Assembly (NCBI GenBank): GCA_025452255.1
Contig: CP104974.1
Span: 1,179,001 to 1,243,000, forward strand
Source: Devosia sp. A8/3-2
GTDB lineage: Bacteria; Pseudomonadota; Alphaproteobacteria; Rhizobiales; Devosiaceae
Reading direction: 5' to 3'
Length of the DNA stretch: 64,000 nt
Shown here: piece after piece, positions 30,523-40,279 of the stretch
Position numbering within the stretch: the stretch's first letter is position 1
How the letters are laid out: each line of letters starts with the position of its first letter
Program-made: the position numbers and the translations under genes
Notes under the pieces: model-generated
What the model saw: only the letters and a program-made list of their open reading frames with translations
What the model was told of the DNA's origin: nothing
Databases searched by the model: none

Positions 30523-31308
30523 ATGCCGCGGTTTTCAGCCAATCTTTCAATGCTTTACCCCCATTTGCCCTTCTCGGACCGCTTCGCAGCGGCGGCGACC
30601 GACGGTTTCAAGGCGGTGGAATATGTTGGCGCCTATGACCGGGAGCCCGCAATTTTGCGGCGCCTGCTCGACCAGCATGGCTCGGTGCAGGCGCTGTTCA
30701 ACCTGCCAGCCGGCGATTGGGCCGCAGGCGAACGCGGCATTGCCTGCCACCCGGATCGGGTGGGAGAATTTCGTGAGGGCATCACCAAAGCCATCGACTA
30801 TGCCAAGGCAACCGGTTGCGAACAGGTCAATTGCCTCGCCGGCATCGCTCCGGCCGGCCATGATCGCGCCATGCTCGAACAAGTGTTGATCGACAATCTC
30901 GCCTATGCCGCCCCGCTTCTGGCTGAAGCGGGGATCAAGCTGCTGCTCGAGCCGATCAATATCCACGACATACCGGGCTTTCTGATCAATTCCACCGATG
31001 ATTATGAGCAGATCGCTGCCGCTGTCGGCGCGGACAATCTCTATCTGCAATATGATTTCTACCACATGCAGGTGGTGCAGGGAGACCTGCTGCCCAATTT
31101 TGCGCGGCTGCAATCGCGCATTGCCCATGTTCAGGTGGCGGACAATCCCGGGCGCAATGAGCCGGGGACCGGCGAAATCAACTATTCCAACATTTTCGCG
31201 GCGCTGGACGCGGCTGGCTATGCCGGTTGGGTCGGCGCCGAATACAGGCCGAAAGCCGCCACCAGCGCGGGCCTTGGCTGGTTTGCACCCCGGAGGGGAC
31301 GGGCATGA
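30523..31308 (+). CDS. hyi: Hydroxypyruvate isomerase (Hyi family)
   Basis: Interconverts hydroxypyruvate and tartronate semialdehyde, or a closely related 2-oxo sugar acid (OtnI group). 261 residues, intact. Characteristic blocks: MPRFSANLSMLYPHLPFSDR, LFNLPAGDWAAGERGIACHP, LLLEPINIHDIPGFL, LQYDFYHMQVVQGDL, HVQVADNPGRNEPGTGEINY, and VGAEYRP. Starts three bases after the preceding stop and overlaps garR by four bases. No glyoxylate carboligase gene is nearby, so its substrate must come from another route. Confidence 0.88.
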   Translation: MPRFSANLSMLYPHLPFSDRFAAAATDGFKAVEYVGAYDREPAILRRLLDQHGSVQALFNLPAGDWAAGERGIACHPDRVGEFREGITKAIDYAKATGCEQVNCLAGIAPAGHDRAMLEQVLIDNLAYAAPLLAEAGIKLLLEPINIHDIPGFLINSTDDYEQIAAAVGADNLYLQYDFYHMQVVQGDLLPNFARLQSRIAHVQVADNPGRNEPGTGEINYSNIFAALDAAGYAGWVGAEYRPKAATSAGLGWFAPRRGRA

Positions 31309-32164
31309 AGATCGGTTTCATCGGCACGGGCGTCATGGGACGCCCCATGGCAGGGCATTTGATTGCGGCTGGGCACGACGTCTTCCTGCATCGCGTCAAG
31401 GATGTGTCCCAGCATCTGATTGAGGCGGGTGGCAAGGCGCTGGGAACTGCCCGCGCCGTGGCGGAAGCGGCTGAGATCATCATTCTCATGCTGCCCGACA
31501 CCCCGGATGTCGAGGCGGTCCTGTTCGGACTCGGTGGTGTTGCCGAGGGTTCTGGTCCGGGCAAGCTCGTCATCGATATGAGCTCGATTTCGCCCGGTGC
31601 CACCAAGACTTTTGCCGCGCGGATCGCCGAGACCGGCGCCTCCTATGCCGATGCGCCCGTGTCGGGCGGGGGAAGTGGGCGCCAAGGCTGCGTCCCTGAC
31701 TATTATGGTGGGCAGTTCGGAGGCTGATTTTGCCCGGGCCAAGCCGATATTGGACTTGATGGGCAAGAACATAACCCGCATTGGTGGCGTTGGAGACGGG
31801 CAAACCGCCAAGGTGACCAACCGAGTTATTGTCGGCCTGACCATCCAGTGCGGTGGCTGAAGGCCCGGCCCCGGCAGAGGCCGCCGGCGCTGACGTGGGC
31901 AAGGTGCGCGAGGCGCTGATGGGCGGCTTTGCCGCATCGCGCATTCTCGAAGTTCATGGCGAGCGCATGATCAAGCGCACATTCGATCCGGGCTTCCGGA
32001 TCCGGCTGCATCGCAAGGATATCGGGCTGGCCATGGAGGCCGCCAAGACGCTGGAGCTATACCTGCCCCATGCCGCCAGCCTGCAGCAATTGATGAACAA
32101 GGCGCTAGCCGATGGCCTCGGCGACAAGGACCATTCGGCCATGATCAGCCTGCTGCAGGACTAG
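31305..32164 (+). CDS. garR: 2-hydroxy-3-oxopropionate (tartronate semialdehyde) reductase
   Basis: Reduces tartronate semialdehyde to D-glycerate with NAD(P)H. About 286 residues. Rossmann GFIGTGVMGRPMAGHL at the start, VIDMSSISPGATKTFA substrate loop, catalytic Lys in GDGQTAKVTN, and the C-terminal RIRLHRKDIGLAMEAAK. Breaks near 31670 (extra G) and 31853; the stretch after the second looks further altered, with CCTGG apparently read as CCCGG twice where LALAEAAGAD is expected. Last gene of the operon; with Hyi it funnels carbon into glycerate. Confidence 0.87.
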
Positions 32165-32168
32165 GATC

Positions 32169-34860
32169 CTACTCCACGGCCGCCAAAGGCAGGCCGTTGG
32201 ACTGCCGAGCCTCGATGCCACCGCGATACCAGAAGGCGTTCCAGCCCGGGGCGCCGGCACGCAGGGCGCCGTTATAGGACGAGCGGTCCTGCCGATCCCG
32301 GCCGAAGAAGATGACGGGCATCTTGGCGTCGCTGGCGGTTTCCTCCTTGAGCCAGCCATCGACGGCGCTCTGGAAACGGTCGGTCAGGCTGCCATCCTTG
32401 CCGGCATCGGTCACTGAAAGCGCCGGGGATAGTTTCGGCCGAGCCACTGGTATCGACCAGCAGCATTGGCGTGCCCTCGTTCAGCGCGGCGGCCGGGTCT
32501 TGCGTGGTCAGGATCTGCGCCTTGCTATGGCTGGCCGGAGTGGGGCCTTTATAGGGCGCGGGAAACAGCACGCTGGTGACCGGGACGCCCAGATCGGCCA
32601 ATTCGTCGGCCGAGGTGGCATTGCCAACCGATGCGGTGCTGGTTTTGGTGACATTGCCAGCACTATTGGCGGGTTGGGTTTGGGTCTGGGTGGCGCTGCC
32701 GGTATCGCCGGTGCCCATCTCGATATCGGAGATCATGAGGGCCAGTGCTCGATCAGATCGTAGCACATGGTGATGCTCCCCTCGCGGGGGTCGTACCGAG
32801 CATTGAGCTCGCCACAATCCTTGTAGGTGACGGCGATCGGGCGGGGCAGGGCATAGTTCTTGGACAGGTTGTCGGCAAAGCCGCGCAATCCGTCGCCAAA
32901 TGTCGTGGCGAGGAAGGTGCCGATCTCGCTTTTGGATGGCTCAAAGGTCACTTCGACCTTGGAGCCGGGCGCATCGGCCGGCAATTGCCCTTCGGGGAAC
33001 CGGTATCGACCCGAGTGTGCGGCGCCGAGGATGGTGCGCCGAGCGCGGTTCTGCTTGGTAAATTCTTCCTCGCAGCGCCCCGAGGTGCGCTCGTCGAACT
33101 TGATCTGCTCGGCCATGCTGGTGAAGATTGCCGGATTGCCGCCATACATCACGCAGAACACGTTGCGGAACCGCTTGAGGTCGGGGGTATGCTCGTCCTG
33201 CCGGGGGTTTCGCCACCGCCCTGCTGCTGGGCCAGCATGCCGCTATAATACCATTGCAGGGCCGAATAGGTCGCTACTTCCCGGCCGATCGCGTTGATCC
33301 CCTCGTCTTCGGTGGGATACATGGTCGGCTCGACCACCTTGAGCGCCGAGAAGATATCGACCGAATCCTCTTCGGGGCCGGTGGAGGGAATTTGCAATTC
33401 CCCGATCAGCGCATGGCCGAATTCATGCATGAAAATGCTGTTGGTGAGGCCGAGATAAACCCCGATCAGGCGCGCCTCGTCATGGCCGAACATCGGCACG
33501 CCAGCGCCTACTGATGTCGTTCCGCCCGAAGAGGGCGTTCCACTGGAGGCGGGTGTTCCGGCCGATGCCGTGCCGGCGCCCGAGGAAATGTTGAAGCCAC
33601 CGACATAGAATTCGCCGCGTTCATAGGCCGGGATGCCGATATCGCCGCCAAGGGCGGGATCGTCCTGGAGTTGGGCGATGACACGGCCATTGAGCCGGAA
33701 TTCGCCAAAGCCGGGGCGCTCGACGAACTGCAGCACGTCCTTGCCCCCTGCCACGGGCCGCGCCGGCAAGCCGGCCGACTTCGCGCCCCTTGCCGTCGGC
33801 GCCGAAACAGAGCACCAGCCCGTCACGGGCGGCGGTGATTTCCCCAATGCAGGAGGCGCTGCCATCGCTGCTTTCGATCAGGATGCCGGCTGCGGATTTG
33901 CTGAAATTCGCCGCGTCCTCGCCCTGTGGCGGCAGGATGCCGATATCGAGACTGGTGACGCGTTCGCCCGAGGTCAGCGGCCCGACGGGCATTTTATAGA
34001 CCAGCTCGCTGGAGGCGGTCGCGGAATTGACCGGGACCAGCCAATTGTCCTCGAAGAACAGCTCCCAGCCTTCCTTGTCATCGCTGTCATTGATGGCATC
34101 GGCGAGCGGACCCATGATGGCGGCCATTTTATTGTCGCCGCCACCAGTACTGCCACCGGTAGTGCCGCCACTACTGGGCGTGGTGCCGGACCCCGTTCCC
34201 GAGCCGCCCGCGCTGGTACCGCCCTTAGGCGGCAGTCCGGAGCCGCCCGAACTGGTGCTGGGGGCCGCGGCCCGGGGGCCACTGATCTGGAAATCGGCCA
34301 GCCCAAACGTGCCGCGTTCATAGGCCATGACGCCGATCTCGGCGCCAAGCGCTGTGGCATAGGTGACGTCACCAATCTGGGTGTCGTTGATGAAGAAGCG
34401 CGGCGCCGGGGACTTCCACCATGGTGATGATGTCGCTGCCATCCATGCGGGCGGCGTTAGGCACCGAGGCAATGGATTTGAAATCGCCCTCGATCACGCA
34501 GAACAGATTGCCCTTGGCCTCGGCCGTGATCTCCATCAGGCAGACGTCATTATTGGTGGCGCTGCGGGCAGAGCAGGCCGATGGCGGCTTCCGGAATCTG
34601 CGACTTGAGGGTGACGTTGACGGTGATTTCTCGTCCATCCGCGGGGGCGGGCCAGCATTGATGGCCAATGTCTGCTCGGAGCCTTCCAGCGTGTCATTGC
34701 GCAGGACGAACCAGCCGCCTTCTTCCCCGGCCTGCCAGCCTTTCACCAATTGCTGGTCGACCGCGCCGGCAAGCGGGCCGAGTACATCCTGCGCCCACAC
34801 TTGCGTGGCCGAACCGAGCGCCAGTAGACCCAACGCCAATACCAAGGATTTGCAATTCAT
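32169..34860 (-). CDS. Large secreted DUF4344 putative metallopeptidase with duplicated N-terminal domain and rhodanese-like tail
   Basis: About 897 residues after joining seven breaks (near 32445, 32745, 33206, 33785, 34415, 34580 and 34610). Order: signal peptide 1-24 (VWAQ); two related beta-rich domains, each ending in an ERG(T/E)F block (IGVMAYERGTFGLADFQISG, then IGIPAYERGEFYVGGFNISS), separated by Gly/Ser/Thr linkers; a DUF4344 domain with zinc motif MHEFGHALIGELQIP near residue 477 and GPEEDSVD downstream; and a rhodanese-like C-terminus (PVIFFGRDRQDRSSYNGALR, FWYRGGIEARQSNGLP) in which the usual catalytic Cys is missing. Probably periplasmic. Stops five bases from the convergent garR gene. 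Confidence 0.75.
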
Positions 34861-35237
34861 TTCAGGTTTCCAGAAGAGACGGTTCCCGGCAGCCACAGCT
34901 GTTTATAGCCATCTTTGACGATCATGCCTGCCAAGACTCTGTCAAGCGGCAGAGCATGCTCAGAATCTGCCTGCAGGAGGCCCAGAACCACCTTGACACA
35001 CCCTTGGAGGCCACGTCTGCGGAGAAAAAATGCCATCGCCTCGATGCATCGGGGCCCCCTTTATCTTGCCATTGCTCTTTTGACGCTTGAGCCGGGACAG
35101 TCCTTGGGGTGTTGATACAGATTTTTTTGCGCGCCGGCCGGGAGGCCAAAACCAGAGCTTCTGCGCGCCTGCCGGCCATGCTAAATGTGCCCGGTGCAAT
35201 CGTCGTTCCGACGCAATTTGGGCCTTAGCGTACGTTC
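34861..35237. other. Intergenic gap without recognisable gene
   Basis: 377 bases between the metallopeptidase start and the exporter remnant. Only very short open frames are present. It must hold promoters for both directions, but no convincing -35/-10 pair or repeat stands out. Confidence 0.5.
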
Positions 35238-35836
35238 ATGAGCCTGTTCAGCCCATTGCATAAAATCTTCGAGTCCTGGCTCGATCCGTTCCGTCACACC
35301 GACAATCTGCAGCCGCCCGCCACCGGGCGCTGCATCGCTCGGTGCGGGCCAATATCGTGTTCGGCCGGCCCGATGCGAGCGAAGAGGAAATGGTCAGCGC
35401 CGCGCAGATGGCCGAGGCCGATGAGTTCATCGATACTCTGGTCGATTTCAGGGGCCGCACCGGTTACGACGCGCAGGTGGGCGAACGCGGCGTCAAGCTC
35501 TCCGGCGGCCAGCGCCAGCGCGTGGCCATTGCCCGAGTGTTGCTCAAGAATGCCCCAATTCTGGTGCTGGACGAAGCGACCTCGGCGCTCGATAGCGAGG
35601 TCGAGGCGGCCATTCAAAGCCAGCTTGAGCGGCTGATGGCCGGCAAGACCGTGATCGCCATTGCCCATCGCCTATCCACCATTGCTGCCATGGATCGGCT
35701 GGTCGTGCTGGAAAAGGGGCAGATCGTCGAGCAGGGCACCCATGCCGAGCTGCTCGCGCTGGGCGGCCAATATGCCCAGCTCTGGCACCGCCAGTCCGGC
35801 GGGTTCCTCGATCTCGATGTCACGGCTGCACAATAA
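35238..35836 (+). pseudogene. ABC exporter remnant with internal deletion
   Basis: The first 30 codons ([20 protein letters not shown]) are the N-terminus of a full-length type I ABC exporter; the sequence then jumps, with a frame change near 35325, straight to [20 protein letters not shown], which lies after the Q-loop of the ATPase. The whole membrane domain, Walker A and Q-loop are missing, about 400 residues or 1.2 kb by comparison with the complete exporter at 38307-40157. What remains carries signature [16 protein letters not shown], Walker [13 protein letters not shown] and the switch IAHRLST. It cannot hydrolyse ATP alone. A real deletion or a mis-assembly across similar exporter genes are both possible. 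Confidence 0.75.
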
Positions 35837-35839
35837 AAA

Positions 35840-35864
35840 ACGGCCCTCCGCAAGGAAGGGCCGT
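35840..35864 (-). terminator. Rho-independent terminator of the chemoreceptor gene
   Basis: Stem ACGGCCCT / AGGGCCGT; read on minus it is followed by six T residues (AAAAAA on plus at 35835-35840), 24 bases past the chemoreceptor stop. It also lies just after the stop of the plus-strand remnant, so it may serve both, though the T tract favours minus. Confidence 0.85.
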
Positions 35865-35887
35865 TCTCATTCAGTCCAGGGGACAGA

Positions 35888-37906
35888 TCAGAAGCTCTCC
35901 CAATCGTCCATCTTGATCGCCGCATTGCCCTGCGCGCGATAGGCCGGGGCAGCCTTGCGGCGGGGTGGAGCTGCGTGCCGCACCGGCTCGGCCGGGGCCC
36001 GGTGCACCGAAAAGATCTCTACAATGCCGTCGAGCTGGATGGCCCGGCCCTCGGTCTGCTCGATCGAGGCATTTATTTCCTCGACCGGGGCGGCGTTGTG
36101 CTGGGTCATCTCGTCCATCTGGCGGACGGCAACGCCCACTTCTCGGATGGCACTGGCCTGTTCCGAGCTGTCGCGGGCAATACCTTCGAGCAGTTCGGAA
36201 TTGGCGCGCACGCCGTCCAGCATTTCATCGAGCTTGGCGGCAGCATCGGCTACAAGCTTAGTGCCGCCGCGCACTTCGAGCGCTGATTGTTCGATCAGCG
36301 CCTTGACCTCGGTCGAGGCCTGAGCGGAAGATTGCGCCGAGCGCCGCACTTCGACGGCGACCACGGCAAAGCCTTTGCCGGCTTCACCGGCACGGGCCGC
36401 TTCCACTGAGGCGTTGAGGGCCGGGAGGTTGGTCTGGAAGGCGATGTCGTCGATCATGCCGATAATGTTGGAGATCTTGGACGAGGAGGTGGCGATGCGC
36501 TCCATGGCACAGGTGGCCTCGGCCATCACCACGCCGCCTTCTTCGGCTGAACGGGTCGAGGCGATGGCATTGTCGCTGGCGGACTTGGCGCGGGTCGAGT
36601 TCTGCGTGACGGTGGCAGCCAGCTGTTCCATGGCGGCCGAGGTTTCCTCGATGGTCGCGGCCTGCTTGGTGGTGCGCTCGGACAGATCATTGGCACCCGA
36701 GAGAATTTCTCCGGTGGCGAGCTTGAGCTGGCCCGAGGTGTCGCGCAGCCGCCCGACAATGTCGGAGAACTTGATTGCCACCGCGTTGGTGTCGTCCTTG
36801 AGGCGGCCGAAGGCGCCTTCATAGAGGCCTTCGACCCGCTTGGTCAGGTCGGCATTGGCGAGGGCGGAGAGCACTGGCTGGTTTCGGCCAGCCCGGTATC
36901 GACGGTCTTGACCGAGCTATTGACGCTGCTGGCGAGGGCATTGAGTTCGGGATCGGGGAAGTCGGCGGTGACGCGCTGGGAGAAATCGCCTTCCGCGGCG
37001 GCATCGACCACCGAGCCGAAGGCGCTTTGCAGCTCGGTCATCATTTCCTTGCGGGTTTCCTCGTCGCGGATGATGCGGGCGGCTTCGGCCCGGGTCATGT
37101 GGGCGATCTTCTCGCCATTGTCGTGGAATACGTCCACCGCACGGGCCATGGCGCCGATTTCGTCGGCCCGGTCGGTGCCACGGATGGTGATGTCAGAACT
37201 TACCGTCGGCCAGTTCGGCCATCTGCCCATTGAGCGCGGTGATCGGCTCGGTGAGGCTGCGCACGATGAGCCAGCCGGCCAGCACCAGAACGGCGATGAC
37301 GCCTGGGGCAATCAGCGCGCTGCTCAGCGCATTTTCTGGTAGATGGCGTCAATATCGGTCTGCAGCACGCCCGTGCCGATGGCCCGGGACCGGGGCGCGA
37401 AATTCTGCACATAGGTCAGCTTCTGGACTTCGTTGACCGGCTCATTGGGCTTCTGGCTGTTCAGGTTGAAGCCGAAAGTCGTGAAAATGGAACCACGGGT
37501 CCAGGCGCCGTCGGTATATTCCTCAATAAAACGCTTGCCGGCCGTGTCGGTGCGGTCGCGCATATTGGTGTCGACCACGATCGGGTTGGCGTTGACGATC
37601 ATGACATAGTCATGGGTCACCGCGAAAACGTAGTCATCGCCTGAATAATTGATGGCATGCAGCATGGCCTTGGCTTCGGTCTGAGCTGCTTCGAGCGTCA
37701 TCTCGCCGGCCTGCACGCGCATCGTAATTGCCGAGCATGGTCACGGCAGTTTCGATAACGCTCTTGATCTCGGCCTTTTTGAGGTCGATGAGATTGCTGT
37801 GAATATTGGTCAGCTGGTAGGCGGTCAGGCCGGCAAAGCCGACAACGAAGAGGAGCAGCAGCGCGGACATCCGGCGCGCAATGCTGCCAGTCACGATCTT
37901 GAGCAT
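35888..37906 (-). CDS. Methyl-accepting chemotaxis protein with single Cache sensor
   Basis: Membrane chemoreceptor of about 672 residues. N-terminal helix at 10-32 (RMSALLLLFVVGFAGL), periplasmic small Cache domain (MRVQAGEMTLEAAQTEAKAM, YVFAVTHDYVMIVNANP), second helix (GVIAVLVLAGWLIV), HAMP (MAELADGKF...), a second HAMP-like linker (LANADLTKRVEGLYEGAFG), then the signalling domain with TNLPALNASVEAARAGEAGKGFAVVA. Ends in DDWESF, an xWxxF tether like the CheR/CheB docking pentapeptide NWETF. Breaks near 36873, 37195, 37329 and 37728. Likely senses a small ligand that the local uptake systems import; unproven. Confidence 0.87.
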
Positions 37907-38251
37907 GAAATTTGTACTCTGATGGAATGGAAGTGGGAAGCGACCGGCTTCGGGGGCCGGTGGGGGTCCGGCTAAGGCGCAGCGCGCGAATGCGATCAAG
38001 GCAGTGGCCTCTCGGCAGGGCATCAGCCGTTCTGGCTGGATGGGTCATGTCGTTCGGACAAAACATGCCGCCCTTAGGTTAATTTACTGACAAGCGGGAT
38101 GGTCCTAGGGCGCTGTGAGCACTCAGAAAATTCCGCAGCACCGGCAAATGGCGTGAGTTAAATTGTCGCACAATCGAAGGCGCCGTACTTGTTTGCGCCG
38201 GCGGATCGCTGCATAGTCAGCCGCTATCAACGCCCGTATCAGGAGAGCGAG
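37907..38251. other. Divergent intergenic region of chemoreceptor and exporter
   Basis: 345 bases with promoters presumably for both directions. No gene, hairpin with T tract or clear operator is visible; AT-richer patches occur near 38085-38165. Confidence 0.5.
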
Positions 38252-38356
38252 ATGAAAACCTTTGTGTCCAATCAGAAAGGAAAAGATCAACAGGACATGA
38301 AGCTTTATGCAGATCCGATTTCCACGGGCGAGGGCGCATGCAAAGCCACGCCGTAG
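38252..38356 (+). CDS. Possible 34-residue leader peptide before the ABC exporter
   Basis: ATG at 38252 has a strong ribosome site (AGGAGAGCGAG) and opens a frame MKTFVSNQKGKDQQDMKLYA... ending in TAG at 38354. It overlaps the first codons of the exporter reading frame. Either it is a short upstream peptide, or it is the true exporter start separated by another sequencing indel. No homology recognised. Confidence 0.35.
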   Translation: MKTFVSNQKGKDQQDMKLYADPISTGEGACKATP

Positions 38357-40157
38357 CCAGTCTCTAAAACATTTCTTCGCCGGCCTTTTGCCGCAACCGC
38401 ATACCTGCGGGGGCGATCGCTGGGCCTATGTGCGGAAATTTCTCTCCTATTACCGCCCGCATCTGCCGCTGCTGGCAGCTGATCTTGCCTGCGCCCTTTT
38501 GGTCGCGGCGACCGCATTGCTGCTGCCGCTCTGCGCCAATTACGTCACCAAGCAGCTGATCGAATTGCCTGAAGTGCCCGAGGCGATCGGGCAGATCTAT
38601 ACCATGGGCGGCTTGATGCTGGGGGTGCTGGCCATCCAGTGCTGGCGATCTTTTTCGTTGACTACCGGGGCCATATGATGGGCGCCAAGATCGAGGCCAG
38701 TGTCCGCAAGGAATTGTTCGAGCATTGCCAGAAGCTGTCCTTCAGCTTTTACGACCGGCAAAGGGTCGGGCAATTGATGAGCCGGATCACCAATGATTCA
38801 TTGTGGCTGGGCGAGCTCTTCCACCATGGGCCGGAGGATATTTCCATTGCGCTGCTCAAATTTGGCGGCGCCATGGTCATCCTGTTCTTCATCGACCCCG
38901 TGCTGGCCGGGCTGATCGCCGCCTTGACGCCTTTGGCGGTGCTCTATGCGCTCTATTTCAATCGCCGCATGAATATCGCCTTGCGGCAGAGCAAAGAGCG
39001 GATCGCATCGGTCAATGAGCGGGTGGAGGATGCCCTGAGTGGCATCAGGGTGGTGCAGTCCTTTGCCAATGAGGCGATGGAAGCCGAGCGCTTTGAGGCC
39101 GAAAACCAGCGGTTTCTGGAGAGTCGCCGGGAAGGCTATCGCAGCGAGGCCTATTTCTCGGTCGGCACCGAAACCTTCAGCGCAATTGGTGACGGTGTTG
39201 GTCATCGTGGTGGGGGCGGTGCGCGTGCTGACCGCGGGTCTGGGCGTGGCCGATATGCTGACTTTCCTGCTCTGCGTGGCGGTGCTGGTCGATCCGGTGC
39301 AGCGGTTGGCCAATTTCGTGCGGCTCTGGCAGGAAGGCTATACCGGCTTCGTGCGGGCCATGGAGATATTGGATGTCGCCCCCGATATCGAGGACCGGCA
39401 GGGGGCAGTCGAGCTCGACAATGTGGTGGGCGCCATTGCCTTCCACGATGTCAGCTTCCGCTATGAGGATAGCGGGCCGCATGTGCTCAGCAATCTCTCG
39501 CTCGACATTGCGCCGGGCGAATTCGTCGCTCTGGTCGGCCCGTCCGGCGTGGGCAAGAGCACGCTCTGCGCGCTGATCCCGCGGTTTTATGAAGTGAGCG
39601 GAGGCGCCATTCTGATCGATGGCCGGGATGTGCGGGATGTCAGCATGGCCTCGCTGCGGCGCAATGTGGGGGTGGTGCAGCAGGATATCTATCTGTTCAG
39701 CGGCACGGTGACCGATAATCTGCGCTATGGACGGCCCGAGGCATCGTTCGAGGAGATCGTGGCGGCGGCCGGGGCGGCCAATGCGCATGATTTCATCATG
39801 GCGCTGCCCCGTGGCTATGACACCGATATCGGGCAGCGCGGGGTTAAGCTTTCGGGCGGGCAGAAGCAGCGGCTGACTATCGCCCGGGCCTTTCTTAAAG
39901 ACCCGGCCGTGCTGATCTTTGACGAGGCAACCAGTGCGCTGGACAATGAAAGCGAGCGGGCGGTGCAGCAGGCTTTGCTCGAACTGACCCGGGGGCGAAC
40001 CACCATTGTCATCGCCCATCGCCTGTCCACGGTGCGCAATGCCGATCGGATCCTGGTGCTGACCGAGGATGGCATTGGCGAAGAGGGGACGCATGAGGCG
40101 TTGATGGCGGCCGATGGGCTCTATGCCGGGCTGCACAAGGTGCAGGCCAGTATCTAG
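38307..40157 (+). CDS. Type I ABC exporter (half-size, MsbA/MDR-like)
   Basis: Homodimer-type exporter with fused membrane and ATPase domains, about 617 residues; exports lipid, drug or glycan. Membrane domain with FLSYYRPHLPLLAADLACAL, YDRQRVGQLMSRITND and FAVNERVEDALSGIRVVQSF-like coupling region (RIASVNERVEDALSGIRVVQ). ATPase: Walker A GPSGVGKST, Q-loop QQDIYLFSGTV, signature KLSGGQKQRLTIARAF, Walker [13 protein letters not shown], switch IAHRLST. Breaks near 38640 (CCAGG to CCAG) and 39186 (lost CG). The N-terminal 40 residues before VRKFLSYYRP are unusual; GTG at 38430 is an alternative start, and ATG 38252 is possible with an indel. Confidence 0.85.
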
Positions 40158-40279
40158 CGCAATCCGGTTCGCGCCTTTTGGGTGCGGGCCGGTCTATGGC
40201 GGTGTGGGTGAAAAGTGCTTATACTTGATAATATTTATTGATAGTATTAGCGACGAGCAGGGGTCTGGGGCCAACTTGT

